64,000 bases of DNA from Ensifer adhaerens (GTDB lineage Bacteria; Pseudomonadota; Alphaproteobacteria; Rhizobiales; Rhizobiaceae). Location of the stretch: assembly GCF_028993555.1 (NCBI RefSeq), contig NZ_CP118611.1, positions 800,001 to 864,000 of the forward strand, read 5' to 3'. Below the pieces are notes generated by a model. It saw only the letters and a list, made by a program, of their open reading frames with translations. It was not told the DNA's origin and did no database searches. This document shows positions 35,416-44,050 of the stretch, in pieces (the stretch's first letter is position 1; each line of letters begins with the position of its first letter). The position numbers and the translations under genes are program-made.

Positions 35416-36771
35416 ATGGATCTGGTAATCCGAAATGGGGGTCTAATCACCGGCGACGGCAAGACGTTTCACAAACGGGCTGCCGTCTATGTCCGGAAGG
35501 GAAGGATCGCCGGTATCGAAGTCGCGGAGGTTGCCGCAGGCGCTGAAATCGCGGCGCGAGAAACCATCGATGCAGCCGGCGGCATCGTTATGCCAGGTCT
35601 CATAAACGCACATGCGCATGGATGTATTCGGGGGCCTTCCATGCCGAGCGGTTCGAAGCCATTTGAAGGCGAAGATGTCGCCTACTTCCGAAACCGCCAT
35701 CTTCTTCAGGGAACAACGACCCTTCTCAACGTCTGCGGCCTGGCCATGGCTGACGAAGTAGATGTCAACGAGGCTGAACCTCATGCAATGGATATCCGCA
35801 TTTCCACGGCTCACACTCCGAAAAACATCGAGGCGGCGCTTGTGGTCGACGGCAAGGGACTTTCGGCACGGCACCTGAGTGCGACGATAGATGACCTGTT
35901 GGCCTCCGGCGCGGTCGCGCTTGGTGAGGCAGGTGGCGGGCAGACACTGGGTGGTGGCGCGCAAGAATACAGGTTCATCCCGCAAGCGTTCTTGCAGGAG
36001 TTCGGGGTCGAAGTGACGCCCGCAGCCGCGAGGCGCTTGAAGAGCGCCGTCCTTGGCCGCTATCTCGATCCGGTAGACGGCCTAGCGAATTTGACACTGA
36101 TCGACGAGCTGGAGCGTTGCGGTCTTTCCGGGGTCACCGGAGCGGATCGCGTTCGCGACATCATTACGCAATCGGTGATGCCTTCGGTTGCCCTCTCGCT
36201 GGCCGGATTCGATCAAATCGCCCGCGAAGCCGAGCGGGTCGGATATCCCGCGATCTTCCACAACGCGGCGCCATCTGCGAAGCGTTTGATCGCCGTGGTC
36301 GAGAAGCACCCGAAGGCACGTTTCGTCGCCGGTCATAGCAATCACCCGAGCTTTCTTCCGGACGAGGCAGTCTCGATTGCTCAGAACCTGAGACGAAAGG
36401 GGGCTATCATCGATGTTTCGACATTGGATTGTATCGGGACCCGCTGGCGCAACGATCCCTCCAACCTCGATGCGCTGATCGACGCGGGCTGTGTCGATAC
36501 GATTTCGACCGATTTTGCCGGCGGGCATTGGGATGGAATTCTTGAAGCGATCCAGCGGGTGGTCAGAAAGAAGCAGTTGTCTGCGGCAGAGGCCGTTGCC
36601 CTTGCGACCGGGAATGTCGCGCGCGTCTTCACTCAAATGGCCGGTGACCGCGGGCTGATTGAAAAAGGCAAGCGTGCAGACCTGATCGTTGTCGACCACG
36701 TTAATCTGAGCCGCGTCAGGCATGTCGTGATTGGAGGCTGTATAGTTGTCAGGAATGGCCGTCTTGTCTGA
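35416..36771 (+). CDS. Amidohydrolase-superfamily metal-dependent hydrolase
   Basis: A 451-residue TIM-barrel hydrolase. It has the N-terminal small beta domain (DLVIRNGGLITGDGKTF), the strand-1 motif LINAHAHG (His-x-His), FHNAAP and GHSNHPS histidines, a Ser/Thr-Asp pair near TISTDFAGGHWDG, and the closing GKRADLIVVDHVNL domain. AAGGA is upstream of ATG 35416. The gap to the regulator gene is 35 bp, so it is likely in the luxI operon. It also converges with the catabolic block. Substrate is unknown; dihydropyrimidinase, deacetylase or lactone/amide hydrolase activities are all possible. Confidence 0.85.
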   Translation: MDLVIRNGGLITGDGKTFHKRAAVYVRKGRIAGIEVAEVAAGAEIAARETIDAAGGIVMPGLINAHAHGCIRGPSMPSGSKPFEGEDVAYFRNRHLLQGTTTLLNVCGLAMADEVDVNEAEPHAMDIRISTAHTPKNIEAALVVDGKGLSARHLSATIDDLLASGAVALGEAGGGQTLGGGAQEYRFIPQAFLQEFGVEVTPAAARRLKSAVLGRYLDPVDGLANLTLIDELERCGLSGVTGADRVRDIITQSVMPSVALSLAGFDQIAREAERVGYPAIFHNAAPSAKRLIAVVEKHPKARFVAGHSNHPSFLPDEAVSIAQNLRRKGAIIDVSTLDCIGTRWRNDPSNLDALIDAGCVDTISTDFAGGHWDGILEAIQRVVRKKQLSAAEAVALATGNVARVFTQMAGDRGLIEKGKRADLIVVDHVNLSRVRHVVIGGCIVVRNGRLV

Positions 36772-36887
36772 CGGCTTCTGCCAGAGCTTGGCTCTCGCGC
36801 CGACGCCGACGATGTGCAGCCGCGGCCGCAATTACGAGATATCGCCGACGGATGATCCGACTGACACAGGGGGCAGTGGTCGACATG

Positions 36888-38237
36888 TCAGTCGATCAAT
36901 CGCATCCTCAGGCGCTGGAGGAGGGGAGCAGCATCTCCTTTTTTCAGAGCCTCAAAAGCCTGCAGGACAGTATTTTGTGCCTTGGGAGAAAGCTTGCCCC
37001 GCGTTGTTGCCGAGAACTTATTGATGAGATCTTCCCAGACTAAGGGGCGCGCCTTGTCCCCGCGCGGCGAGGTTACCTTAGAGGTGATCAATCTGCCGTC
37101 GATCATTTGCAGGCATACCCGCGCAAGGGTGTCTGTCGGAAAGCGTGCGTCGATCTCAGGATTGACCGAGAGATGAACCTTGCGGGCGAATTCGAGGAGG
37201 TCGGGCCTATCCAGCTGCGCATCACCGACTGGCGCCAGTGCCGCAGGCCCGTCAACAACAGCAATCGCCATGCAATAGGGCAAGCTGTATTGGATCTCCG
37301 TCAATGTCCTGGGAGACACGGTGTTTGAGAGTCGGAGAGCCCATTGAAAGGTCTGAACTTCGATTGATGCGATTTGTTCAGTCCTGATGTCAGCAACTTC
37401 CGAAAGCGCAGCAAAGGCATCAAGAGCGGGATGGATGTAGCGGCAGCAGGAATAGGGTTTGAAATAGACCCTCGAGATCTCCGTTGGATCACCCAAGTGC
37501 GCGATCATACTCTTCCAGTCGAAGTGCGACGTATGATCGAGCAAATCTTGCGGTCCGGTAAATCCCCCCTCTGCGAGGCGCAATGCGGTCAGGCCCGTCA
37601 CGACACTCCAGGGAATACCCTCCTTGACGTCGTTCCCGGTGAGGTCAGCATAGCCGGAGCTTCCGTTTGCCTCCTGGTTCGGTGCGAGCACTCCGGCCAC
37701 GGCGAGTGCGTGGGCGAGTGCCGGGGGGGCGGTTCTGTAGAGGCGGCCTGCCGTGGCCGCAGCTGCGTAGCCGGTCCAACGTCCCGATTGCCGGCTTTTG
37801 ATCGCTTGCGGGTTCTGCGCCACGGCAATGCGAATTCCGGTCTCGTATCCGAGAGCGACTGCAGTTAGGAGGTCGTCGGCGGATGCGCCGATGGTAGATG
37901 CCACGGAGAGTGCTACCGGTATCACGGCCGCGCCGGGATGACCACGCGCGGCGCGGTGACCGTCGTCGAAATCGAGTGCGGAGACGGATGCCGCATTACA
38001 GAACGCCGCGGCAATGACACCGAGACTTTCCCCCGTAAACCAGACCGATGCGCGACCGGCTTTAAAATCGTACCTTGCGACCTCGCGGGCTGCGCGAGCA
38101 CTTGGAACATCGCAGCCGACGACGTACGCGGTGACTGCATCCACAATGCAACAGGCCGCACTTAACCTCAGATCGGGCGGCAGAGCAGCGGAAGAATAGG
38201 TCGCCAGATACTCTGAGAAGGTTTCGGTGACATACAT
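36888..38237 (-). CDS. MmgE/PrpD-family protein, copy 1
   Basis: A 449-residue protein of the 2-methylcitrate dehydratase fold. Markers are AACCIVDAVTAYVVGC, the substrate-loop region SALDFDDGHRAARGHPGAAVIP and YFKPYSCCRYIHPALDA with the conserved Lys-Pro-Tyr and Cys pair. PrpD itself dehydrates 2-methylcitrate, but many members in catabolic clusters act on other hydroxy or keto acids. It ends the minus-strand block and lies 33 bp after the ornithine-cyclodeaminase-like gene. A second family member is at 40026; the two are clearly different in sequence. There is no prpB or prpC here, so propionate metabolism is unlikely. Confidence 0.9.
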   Translation of the reverse strand: MYVTETFSEYLATYSSAALPPDLRLSAACCIVDAVTAYVVGCDVPSARAAREVARYDFKAGRASVWFTGESLGVIAAAFCNAASVSALDFDDGHRAARGHPGAAVIPVALSVASTIGASADDLLTAVALGYETGIRIAVAQNPQAIKSRQSGRWTGYAAAATAGRLYRTAPPALAHALAVAGVLAPNQEANGSSGYADLTGNDVKEGIPWSVVTGLTALRLAEGGFTGPQDLLDHTSHFDWKSMIAHLGDPTEISRVYFKPYSCCRYIHPALDAFAALSEVADIRTEQIASIEVQTFQWALRLSNTVSPRTLTEIQYSLPYCMAIAVVDGPAALAPVGDAQLDRPDLLEFARKVHLSVNPEIDARFPTDTLARVCLQMIDGRLITSKVTSPRGDKARPLVWEDLINKFSATTRGKLSPKAQNTVLQAFEALKKGDAAPLLQRLRMRLID

Positions 38238-38270
38238 CCGTGCCCTCCGTAAAGTTTGGGCTGCCGGCCA

Positions 38271-39347
38271 TCAGTTTGTGTTAGATGAGTGGACGGATGA
38301 CGCCGTGCCAACATCTGCCGAGAACCAGGTTTCGTAAACATGAGCGGCGACGTAAAGGTCGAGCATAGGCAGGCCCACGCACGTAATGAGGATCGGGAAT
38401 TCCGATCCGCCGCCCGCGTCGCAGAAATCCTTTAAGTTCAAGACACCGAGCACTGGGCCAAGCTGCTCCAATGTTGATCCCTTGCGTGAGAAGTAGAGCG
38501 CCAGGCTTTGGGAGTTTCGCCGCGACACCATGGAAATGTCGTCACAGAGCGCCAGTCCGGACCGAAGAACTTCTTGGATGTGGCCGGATGGCGTCTCGTC
38601 TCCCCCAAGATGCAGGACAACGGCATTTGCGCAAATCTCTGCGGTATCAAACACCGGTGCGCTGGCATTGGTAGCGGTGATGACAAACCGGCAATCACGC
38701 AGCCTCTGATTATCCGCGACAGCTTCAAGCCGAATTCCGGGCGGCTGTCTGTGTCTTTTAACGAGTTGGTGCGCGGAAGCGCCTGAGCGGCTGCGCACGA
38801 ATATCTTCGAGACGATGCCGGCTCCGAAATGACCGAGCACTCTGATGATCTGCTCGGCGATGGGGCCTGCTCCAAAGAGGAAGACGGAAAGTTCTTCTGT
38901 TTTGGGAAAGAAAAGTTCAAGCGCCATTGAGGCATAGGTTGCCGTTCTTGCGGCTGAGATATCGGTTCCGTCCATCACGCAAAGCGGGCGCAGCGTGAAG
39001 TTGTCGAGCAGCAGGATCGTCGACGTCGAACGAGGCCGACCCAATCGACGGTTTATCGCATTGGCACCGACCACCTTGACGGCGGCGTATCTGGTCCCGA
39101 CGCTGGAGAGCGCAGAGAGCTTCCAGCCTAATCGCTCGCCTTGCAACGTATCCCGGTAAGCTTCAAACTGGGGTTGGTTCCACAAGTCGGCTTCGGGAAA
39201 GGACAAAACAGATTTCAGGCCATGGGCCCGGCCCAAGCGGATGTCGGACCAAGCTGCCCTGGCAGCATCGTGGAGCGCGGATGCCTCGAGACGGACGCCG
39301 AGGCGCTTCATTTCCGCAAGTGAAATGTATCTGGGTGTGCTCTCCAT
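38271..39347 (-). CDS. Ornithine cyclodeaminase/mu-crystallin family protein
   Basis: A 358-residue NAD(P)-binding protein. The Rossmann segment is ELSVFLFGAGPIAEQIIRVLG (about 135-156); upstream are the family lysine and arginine in KVVGANAINRRLGRPRSTSTILLLD and GTDISAARTATYASMAL. Members include ornithine cyclodeaminase, ketimine reductases and the EutC-like enzyme of ectoine use. ATG 39347 is chosen (GGAG 7 nt upstream); ATG 39353 and an upstream start at 39377 are alternatives. It probably forms a two-gene unit with the following MmgE/PrpD gene. The reaction is unknown. Confidence 0.87.
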   Translation of the reverse strand: MESTPRYISLAEMKRLGVRLEASALHDAARAAWSDIRLGRAHGLKSVLSFPEADLWNQPQFEAYRDTLQGERLGWKLSALSSVGTRYAAVKVVGANAINRRLGRPRSTSTILLLDNFTLRPLCVMDGTDISAARTATYASMALELFFPKTEELSVFLFGAGPIAEQIIRVLGHFGAGIVSKIFVRSRSGASAHQLVKRHRQPPGIRLEAVADNQRLRDCRFVITATNASAPVFDTAEICANAVVLHLGGDETPSGHIQEVLRSGLALCDDISMVSRRNSQSLALYFSRKGSTLEQLGPVLGVLNLKDFCDAGGGSEFPILITCVGLPMLDLYVAAHVYETWFSADVGTASSVHSSNTN

Positions 39348-39485
39348 CACCATTCTCCGTGGAATTGTCGACGTCATGCGACGGGGAGCAATTTCCCATC
39401 TGGAGCGCAGGGATTAAAGGAAAGGTTCGGATACATTTTTGTCGTCTTTTGATGAACGACTTCTGGCGCTAAGAGCCGAACCGTA

Positions 39486-39737
39486 GATTGTGACCTGGAG
39501 ATTTCGCGCCGCGAGCAGTGGGGAGAGGCGCGCGCAGCCGCGACACCTGGCGGGATGGGGATGGGAGCGGCCGCGGCAGCATTTGCAAATCATCCCGGAA
39601 TCCGGTTTCTTCGGCGGGACAAGGCGGCTATTTGGTTTCTTCCGGTGGAGCATAGCCGCGCAATCGTTGTCGCGGCAATTTTCTATGGCGCGCAGGACCA
39701 CATCAGAAATATGCTCGCGCGCATGCTGGCGGGGTAA
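39486..39737 (+). pseudogene. Remnant of a RelE/ParE-type toxin gene
   Basis: One open frame reads LEISRREQWGEARAAAT, then AAAAFANHPGIRFLRRDKAAIWFLP, HSRAIVVAAIFYGAQDHIRNM and ends at TAA 39735. This follows the RelE/ParE toxin order (QWGEAQA helix, LRR strand, IIYRV-like strand, ILHGRQD helix) but is too short, has lost a start codon and has an apparent internal deletion. No antitoxin is next to it. It looks like debris of a former toxin-antitoxin module. Confidence 0.6.
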
Positions 39738-39742
39738 GATTC

Positions 39743-39960
39743 CTACAGCCCGGAGGCCTTCGTCAGATTGACCCTAAATCGGTCGCGTCGGCGGTGGTAC
39801 CTGTGGTTCATTTCCGCACGCGCATGGCCAAACTGCTTTTGCACGTGGCGCTTGTCGACTTCGGCCGACGAGGCCAAGCGGCGCGCAGCGAATGACTGGA
39901 GAATTTGGCTGCCCGCACGTCTTCGCTGAGGTCGTGATGCAGGTCAGCGGGAAGGGCGGT
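39743..39960 (-). pseudogene. C-terminal fossil of a tyrosine recombinase/integrase
   Basis: On the minus strand, FSSHSLRA carries the HxLR motif of tyrosine recombinases. One frame out, the sequence goes on as LASSAEVDKRHVQKQFGHARAE, then MNHRYHRRRDRF (candidate nucleophilic Tyr) and ends VNLTKASGL at a stop at 39743. A single-base change near 39885 explains the frame break. Everything upstream of the catalytic C-terminus is missing. It marks past site-specific integration here. Confidence 0.7.
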
Positions 39961-40025
39961 GGGGAACTCCGTCCCCGCAGTGCTGATTTGCGGTTGCAGG
40001 CTTAGCATGCCGGAACATGCCGGTA

Positions 40026-41438
40026 TCAGCTGACCAATAAACGGAGAAGCGGCCGGAGCGATCCCGCTTTATCCAGCGCGTACACGTTATCAATGGCTTC
40101 GCAAGCACCGCTGTCTCCCACGACAGGGCTTGCAAGCCGCAGGAACTTGGCCTCGAGAGCTGATTTCCGCATGGGGTTACTTGCCTCTCCCTCCGCAACG
40201 TCTACGTGCCTTTCGAAGCTCTGCCCGTCGCGCAACTGCAAGTAAGCGCTTGCGGCGTGAACGCTTTGAGGTGAGGCGTGGATAGTATGTGGCCTCAGCT
40301 CGATACTGTCTTGGAACCGCCCGGCGATCTCGTCATTGAGCCAGTCATCCACGAACCAGTCGGGACCCGGCTCAACGCCGAACACTGCCATAGCGATAGC
40401 GTGCGGTGCGCTGAACTGCGCTGCCCACATGTGGCGCGGACGCGCTTCGCTAAATGGCGGTTCGCATACGATCGGAGGTGCGGTCACGACTAGCTTGGCA
40501 TGCAAGCCGTCGGCGGGATCAATGCTGGCCATCCGGACGACGTCGCGGCTGGCTTGGACACTGCTTTGGATGAGCCGACAGCAACTGAAGGGCTTGAAGC
40601 CAACCCGGAGAATTTCGTAGGCGCCACCCAAGCCGTTGGTCAATCGATCGAAACGACACTCGTCGGCGCCCGCCATCCGCCAGAAACCTGTCTCCCCCTC
40701 GAAAACATCCAAAGGCCCCTCGTAGTCGGCAGCGGCAAGGCGCGCGGCCAAGACGCCCATTTGCGCGGCCATGCCGAAGTTGTTCTTCGCCATCGATGGC
40801 GTGTCTCCGTAGACGGTCTTCATGACGGACGCGACTGGCGCATTCGCAGCGGCGATCGCGATTGCATGCGCCGCTCGCCCGGCGTCGAGACGCATGAGTT
40901 TCGCGGCCGCGGCTGCTGCACCGAATATCTGCCAAGTCCCATGGCCGTGAATCGCCTTTCTGGGCTGGACGTGAGCCAGCGAGATGCCAACGCGGCAACT
41001 CACCTCATAGCCGGCGATCACGGCCTCGAGTAATTCTGTGCCCGAACACTTCGTGTACTCAGCGACCGATAAGGCTGCTGCAATCACCGTGGCTCCAGGG
41101 TGGCCCTTCTCGTAGATGTCGTCGAAGTCGAGCGCATTGATCAAAGTTGCCTTGACGAAGGCGGCAGCCGCCGGTGCGGCACAGCCGCTGACAGGTGTGC
41201 CGGAGGAGGGGGCGACCTCGCCGTCCGCCCGCAGTACCTCCAGCATGCCAGCCATCGGCAGCTGATGCCCTCCGAACAGGCAGCCAAGCGAGTCCAGGAG
41301 GCAAAGCTTGGCCTTGTCGATGACGTCGCCGGGAACACGGGCGAGTGCCTCCTCGGCGATATAGCTGCCGAGCGTTTGCGTGACAAAAGCGGTCATATCT
41401 GGTGTCCGATTACCCGAGGATGGAGATTGGAGGTCCAT
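40026..41438 (-). CDS. MmgE/PrpD-family protein, copy 2
   Basis: A 470-residue protein with the family pattern: DKAKLCLLDSLGCLFGGHQ, NALDFDDIYEKGHPGATVIAAA and ILRVGFKPFSCCRLIQSSVQA. It has an extra Gly/His-rich segment KAIHGHGTWQIFGAAAAA like other catabolic members. It lies 17 bp downstream of the nitrilase gene and is presumably the last gene of that operon, as fossil sequence follows it. Start uncertain: ATG 41438 or ATG 41396 (residue 15), neither with a strong ribosome site. Function in the pathway is likely a dehydratase or isomerase step. Confidence 0.9.
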   Translation of the reverse strand: MDLQSPSSGNRTPDMTAFVTQTLGSYIAEEALARVPGDVIDKAKLCLLDSLGCLFGGHQLPMAGMLEVLRADGEVAPSSGTPVSGCAAPAAAAFVKATLINALDFDDIYEKGHPGATVIAAALSVAEYTKCSGTELLEAVIAGYEVSCRVGISLAHVQPRKAIHGHGTWQIFGAAAAAAKLMRLDAGRAAHAIAIAAANAPVASVMKTVYGDTPSMAKNNFGMAAQMGVLAARLAAADYEGPLDVFEGETGFWRMAGADECRFDRLTNGLGGAYEILRVGFKPFSCCRLIQSSVQASRDVVRMASIDPADGLHAKLVVTAPPIVCEPPFSEARPRHMWAAQFSAPHAIAMAVFGVEPGPDWFVDDWLNDEIAGRFQDSIELRPHTIHASPQSVHAASAYLQLRDGQSFERHVDVAEGEASNPMRKSALEAKFLRLASPVVGDSGACEAIDNVYALDKAGSLRPLLRLLVS

Positions 41439-41455
41439 TTTCAGGGGGGCGTTGT

Positions 41456-42385
41456 CTACGTGCTACTAGAAGAAATTGGTGCCCCGAAGGTCTGCACAAG
41501 CGAGATGCAGGAGGAGTTGCAGCGCTCACCGCAGCTGCTACCTCGGTAGACGCGTGCCTGATCGACAAACGAAACCTTGTGCGACGCGGCGGGAATGAGC
41601 TTGCGAACTGCCGCCACGCGGTCGAGATCGAGGTGGGCGGAAACCACGCCGACCTGATCGACGGCGCGGGCTATGACCTGTCCCCAGGGGTCGCAGATGA
41701 GAGAGTTGCCGTAGGTGAAACGGCGATCTCCGTCCGCTGCAGTGTAGCCTCCCCACTGACCACAGGCGACGAAATAGACCTGTTGCTCTATCGCGCGCGC
41801 ACGGCAGAGCACTTCCCAGTGGTCCTTTCCCGTCTGTAACGTGAAGGCCGCGGGTAGAATGACCACATCGACGCCGACGTCTGCGAGCGCATCAAAGAGT
41901 CGGGGGAAGCGAAGGTCGTAGCAGATGGCACAGCCGATCCTGAAACCGCCGGCTTCATAGACGAACAGGCTCTCTCCAGGCGCAACGGTGGCGGATTCTC
42001 GGTAGATCTTGCCATCTGGCGTCTCGATGTCGAACAGGTGAACTTTGCGGTAGCGGCCGACCTCGTTACCCTCTGGGTCGAAGACGACCGTTGTGTTGTA
42101 GATCTTCGAACTTCCATCGACCCTTTCGAGCAAGCTACCGCCGTGGATCCACACCTTTTGCCGGGCGGCGACCGCCTGCAACATGCGATAGGCGTCGCCG
42201 CCCGGCATATAATCAGCCGCCGCCAGTTTCTCTGCCGCCGCCCCGCCGGACCAGTCGAAATGTTCCGGAAGAACGATGAGATCGGGTGTATCGCGTGCGA
42301 TTGCCTGAAGCATCAGGCTCTCGGCCGCGCGCAAATTGCTGTCGCGATCGGGCTGGGAGTTCATCTGGACGAGGGAAATCTTCAT
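41456..42385 (-). CDS. Nitrilase-superfamily amidohydrolase (carbon-nitrogen hydrolase)
   Basis: A 309-residue protein with the Glu-Lys-Cys catalytic triad: Glu41 (IVLPEHFDW), Lys114 (RYRKVHLFD) and Cys155 (AICYDLRFP). The DLRFPRLF segment is as in Nit2 and related omega-amidases. It would hydrolyse a linear amide to acid and ammonia. The start codon overlaps the stop of the RraA-like gene as TAATG, so the two are translationally coupled. The last 25 residues, after VYRG, are Ser/Cys-rich and may be a degenerate extension. The likely substrate is an amide intermediate of the local pathway. Confidence 0.92.
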   Translation of the reverse strand: MKISLVQMNSQPDRDSNLRAAESLMLQAIARDTPDLIVLPEHFDWSGGAAAEKLAAADYMPGGDAYRMLQAVAARQKVWIHGGSLLERVDGSSKIYNTTVVFDPEGNEVGRYRKVHLFDIETPDGKIYRESATVAPGESLFVYEAGGFRIGCAICYDLRFPRLFDALADVGVDVVILPAAFTLQTGKDHWEVLCRARAIEQQVYFVACGQWGGYTAADGDRRFTYGNSLICDPWGQVIARAVDQVGVVSAHLDLDRVAAVRKLIPAASHKVSFVDQARVYRGSSCGERCNSSCISLVQTFGAPISSSST

Positions 42386-43032
42386 TATACGATCCGATCC
42401 AATTCGAAGATGGAATGGCCGGCCTCAAGGTAGGGCCGGAGCTTTAGGGAACGCTGTTGGCGCTCGAGGGCGACGTCGGCGATGCGGCGCATATCGGAGG
42501 GATCGGCAACGAAGACACCCTCCGTATCTGCCAGGACCGCATGCCCGGGCAGCACGGCAGCCCCGCCGCAGGCGATCGGGACATTGATCGCGCCACCGAT
42601 CTGGTGCCGGCGGCTGGTCGTCTTGGACGAGACTCCGCGACACCAGACCGGGAAGCGGCTGGTGCGGATCTCCTCGATGTCGGTGCAAGGACCATCGACG
42701 ATAATGGCGACGGCGCCACGCGCTCGGGCAGCAGCAACGACACCGCCGCCGACGCAGGCAACGTCGTCCCGATCGACCCGGGAGATGACGAGAACATCTC
42801 CCGGGCGGAGCAGATCGATTGCCGTGTAGATGACGGCTCCATCGCGGCCGGGCGCGGCGACCGTGACTGCCGTTCCAATGGCCTTGGCCGGAAAGACCGG
42901 CGCAATTTCTGCCCCAACAAATCCAAGATATTCGAAGTGGCCGATGGTTGCGGTTTCGACACCCTCCAGCAGTGTTCGCAGTGTGTCTGGTATCGCTTCA
43001 GGTTGTTTCTTAATCTTGTATGACTGGGTCAT
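42385..43032 (-). CDS. RraA-like/HMG-aldolase family protein
   Basis: A 215-residue protein with the RraA fold: GTAVTVAAPGRDGAVIYTAIDLLRPGDVLVI, GGGVVAAARARGAVAIIVDGPCTDIEEI, and the terminal PGHAVLADTEGVFVADP. In catabolic clusters such proteins act as 4-hydroxy-4-methyl-2-oxoglutarate aldolases or oxaloacetate decarboxylases instead of inhibitors of RNase E. It lies 34 bp after the dioxygenase gene and its stop overlaps the nitrilase start. The catalytic role is inferred from context. Confidence 0.85.
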   Translation of the reverse strand: MTQSYKIKKQPEAIPDTLRTLLEGVETATIGHFEYLGFVGAEIAPVFPAKAIGTAVTVAAPGRDGAVIYTAIDLLRPGDVLVISRVDRDDVACVGGGVVAAARARGAVAIIVDGPCTDIEEIRTSRFPVWCRGVSSKTTSRRHQIGGAINVPIACGGAAVLPGHAVLADTEGVFVADPSDMRRIADVALERQQRSLKLRPYLEAGHSIFELDRIV

Positions 43033-43066
43033 CGACGAAACTCCGATCTGCCCTATGGTTCACAAA

Positions 43067-43927
43067 TCAGACCGGGCGCTCGCCGGATGTCGTCGTCCGA
43101 TGCATAATCCGGATGGTATTCGGGTCGAATGAATCGCGCCGGTGCATCGTGCAACGGTTGTCCCACATCACGATGTCGCCCACGCTCCATTTCTGGACGA
43201 AGACTTCAGGCGTGTTGGTGGTGTGCTCCCAAAGCCTTGAGATCAGGTCATTGCTTTCATCGAGCGGCATGCCGACGATCCACGACCCTTCTGACGTCCC
43301 ACCAAGATAAAGTGCTTTGCGGCCGGTCTCGCTATGAGTTCTGACCAACGGATGGACGACGCCGCTCCACTCGCGAAAATCCGTGCTCGTCGGTTCGCTT
43401 TTCCCGAGGCGCAATTTGCCCGTCTTGTCGTAGACATTCTGGAAGAAGATCTGCCGCCCCTCAACGGCCCTGCGCAGCTCCTCGGGGAGCGTTTCGAAAG
43501 CCTGGTAGGTTGACAGAAAATACGTGTCGCCGCCGGAAGGGGGAACCTCGATCGCCCTGAGGATGGCGCCGGCAGGTGGGCGCTCGTAGAACCATGTGTC
43601 TGTGTGCCACGTCGCTTCGCTGTTGCCGAGCGCGCCACTCGGCTTGCCGTCCTTCATCACATTGCTGATCACCAGGATTTCGCGATGGATCGGGTGTCCG
43701 CCTTCCTGCAATTGCTTGGGATGAATGACGAAATCACCGAAGTGGCGGGAGAAGTCGACCTGCTGCTGGTCTGTGATATCGGTCGCCCGAAAGCGGATGA
43801 TGCCATATTGCAGCCAGTAGGATCGAACCGCCGCAATGTCCGCGTCGTCGTAGCCGGAGAAATCGAACCCGACGATGTCTGCGCAGACGTTGCTGTCATT
43901 CTGGATTGCCGAAACTCTTGTTTTCAT
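43067..43927 (-). CDS. TauD/TfdA-family Fe(II)/2-oxoglutarate dioxygenase
   Basis: A 286-residue double-stranded beta-helix oxygenase. The iron triad is His108, Asp110 (WHTDTWFYE) and His262 (NRCTMHRR); Arg273 (NTIRIMHR) is placed to bind 2-oxoglutarate. Family members hydroxylate taurine, 2,4-D and many quaternary or N-linked compounds, often releasing an amine or sulfite. GGAGG lies 12 nt before the ATG, rather distant. It begins a four-gene unit (dioxygenase, RraA-like, nitrilase, MmgE/PrpD) and is preceded by the palindrome at 44009. The substrate is probably what the adjacent ABC importer brings in. Confidence 0.93.
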   Translation of the reverse strand: MKTRVSAIQNDSNVCADIVGFDFSGYDDADIAAVRSYWLQYGIIRFRATDITDQQQVDFSRHFGDFVIHPKQLQEGGHPIHREILVISNVMKDGKPSGALGNSEATWHTDTWFYERPPAGAILRAIEVPPSGGDTYFLSTYQAFETLPEELRRAVEGRQIFFQNVYDKTGKLRLGKSEPTSTDFREWSGVVHPLVRTHSETGRKALYLGGTSEGSWIVGMPLDESNDLISRLWEHTTNTPEVFVQKWSVGDIVMWDNRCTMHRRDSFDPNTIRIMHRTTTSGERPV

Positions 43928-44008
43928 GTGTATCTTTCGCCTCCGTGTGGGAAGATCCCGGGTTCGGGATCACGTCGAGCTTAGCGGAGTGATAAATCGA
44001 CATTCCAA

Positions 44009-44030
44009 TATCAATTCTTTCGCATTGATA
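44009..44030. promoter_or_regulatory. Palindrome TATCAAT-N8-ATTGATA upstream of dioxygenase operon
   Basis: Perfect 7-bp inverted repeats about 80 bp upstream of the dioxygenase start. The same half-site occurs, in the opposite order (ATTGATA-N9-TATCAAT), upstream of the ABC importer genes at 47966. One regulator probably controls both units. Confidence 0.6.
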
Positions 44031-44050
44031 ATGGATGATAATAAATGTCG

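Noticed and set aside
36888..41438. Propionate (2-methylcitrate) pathway from the two MmgE/PrpD genes
   Set aside because: No methylcitrate synthase or methylisocitrate lyase gene is present and the neighbours point to another pathway.
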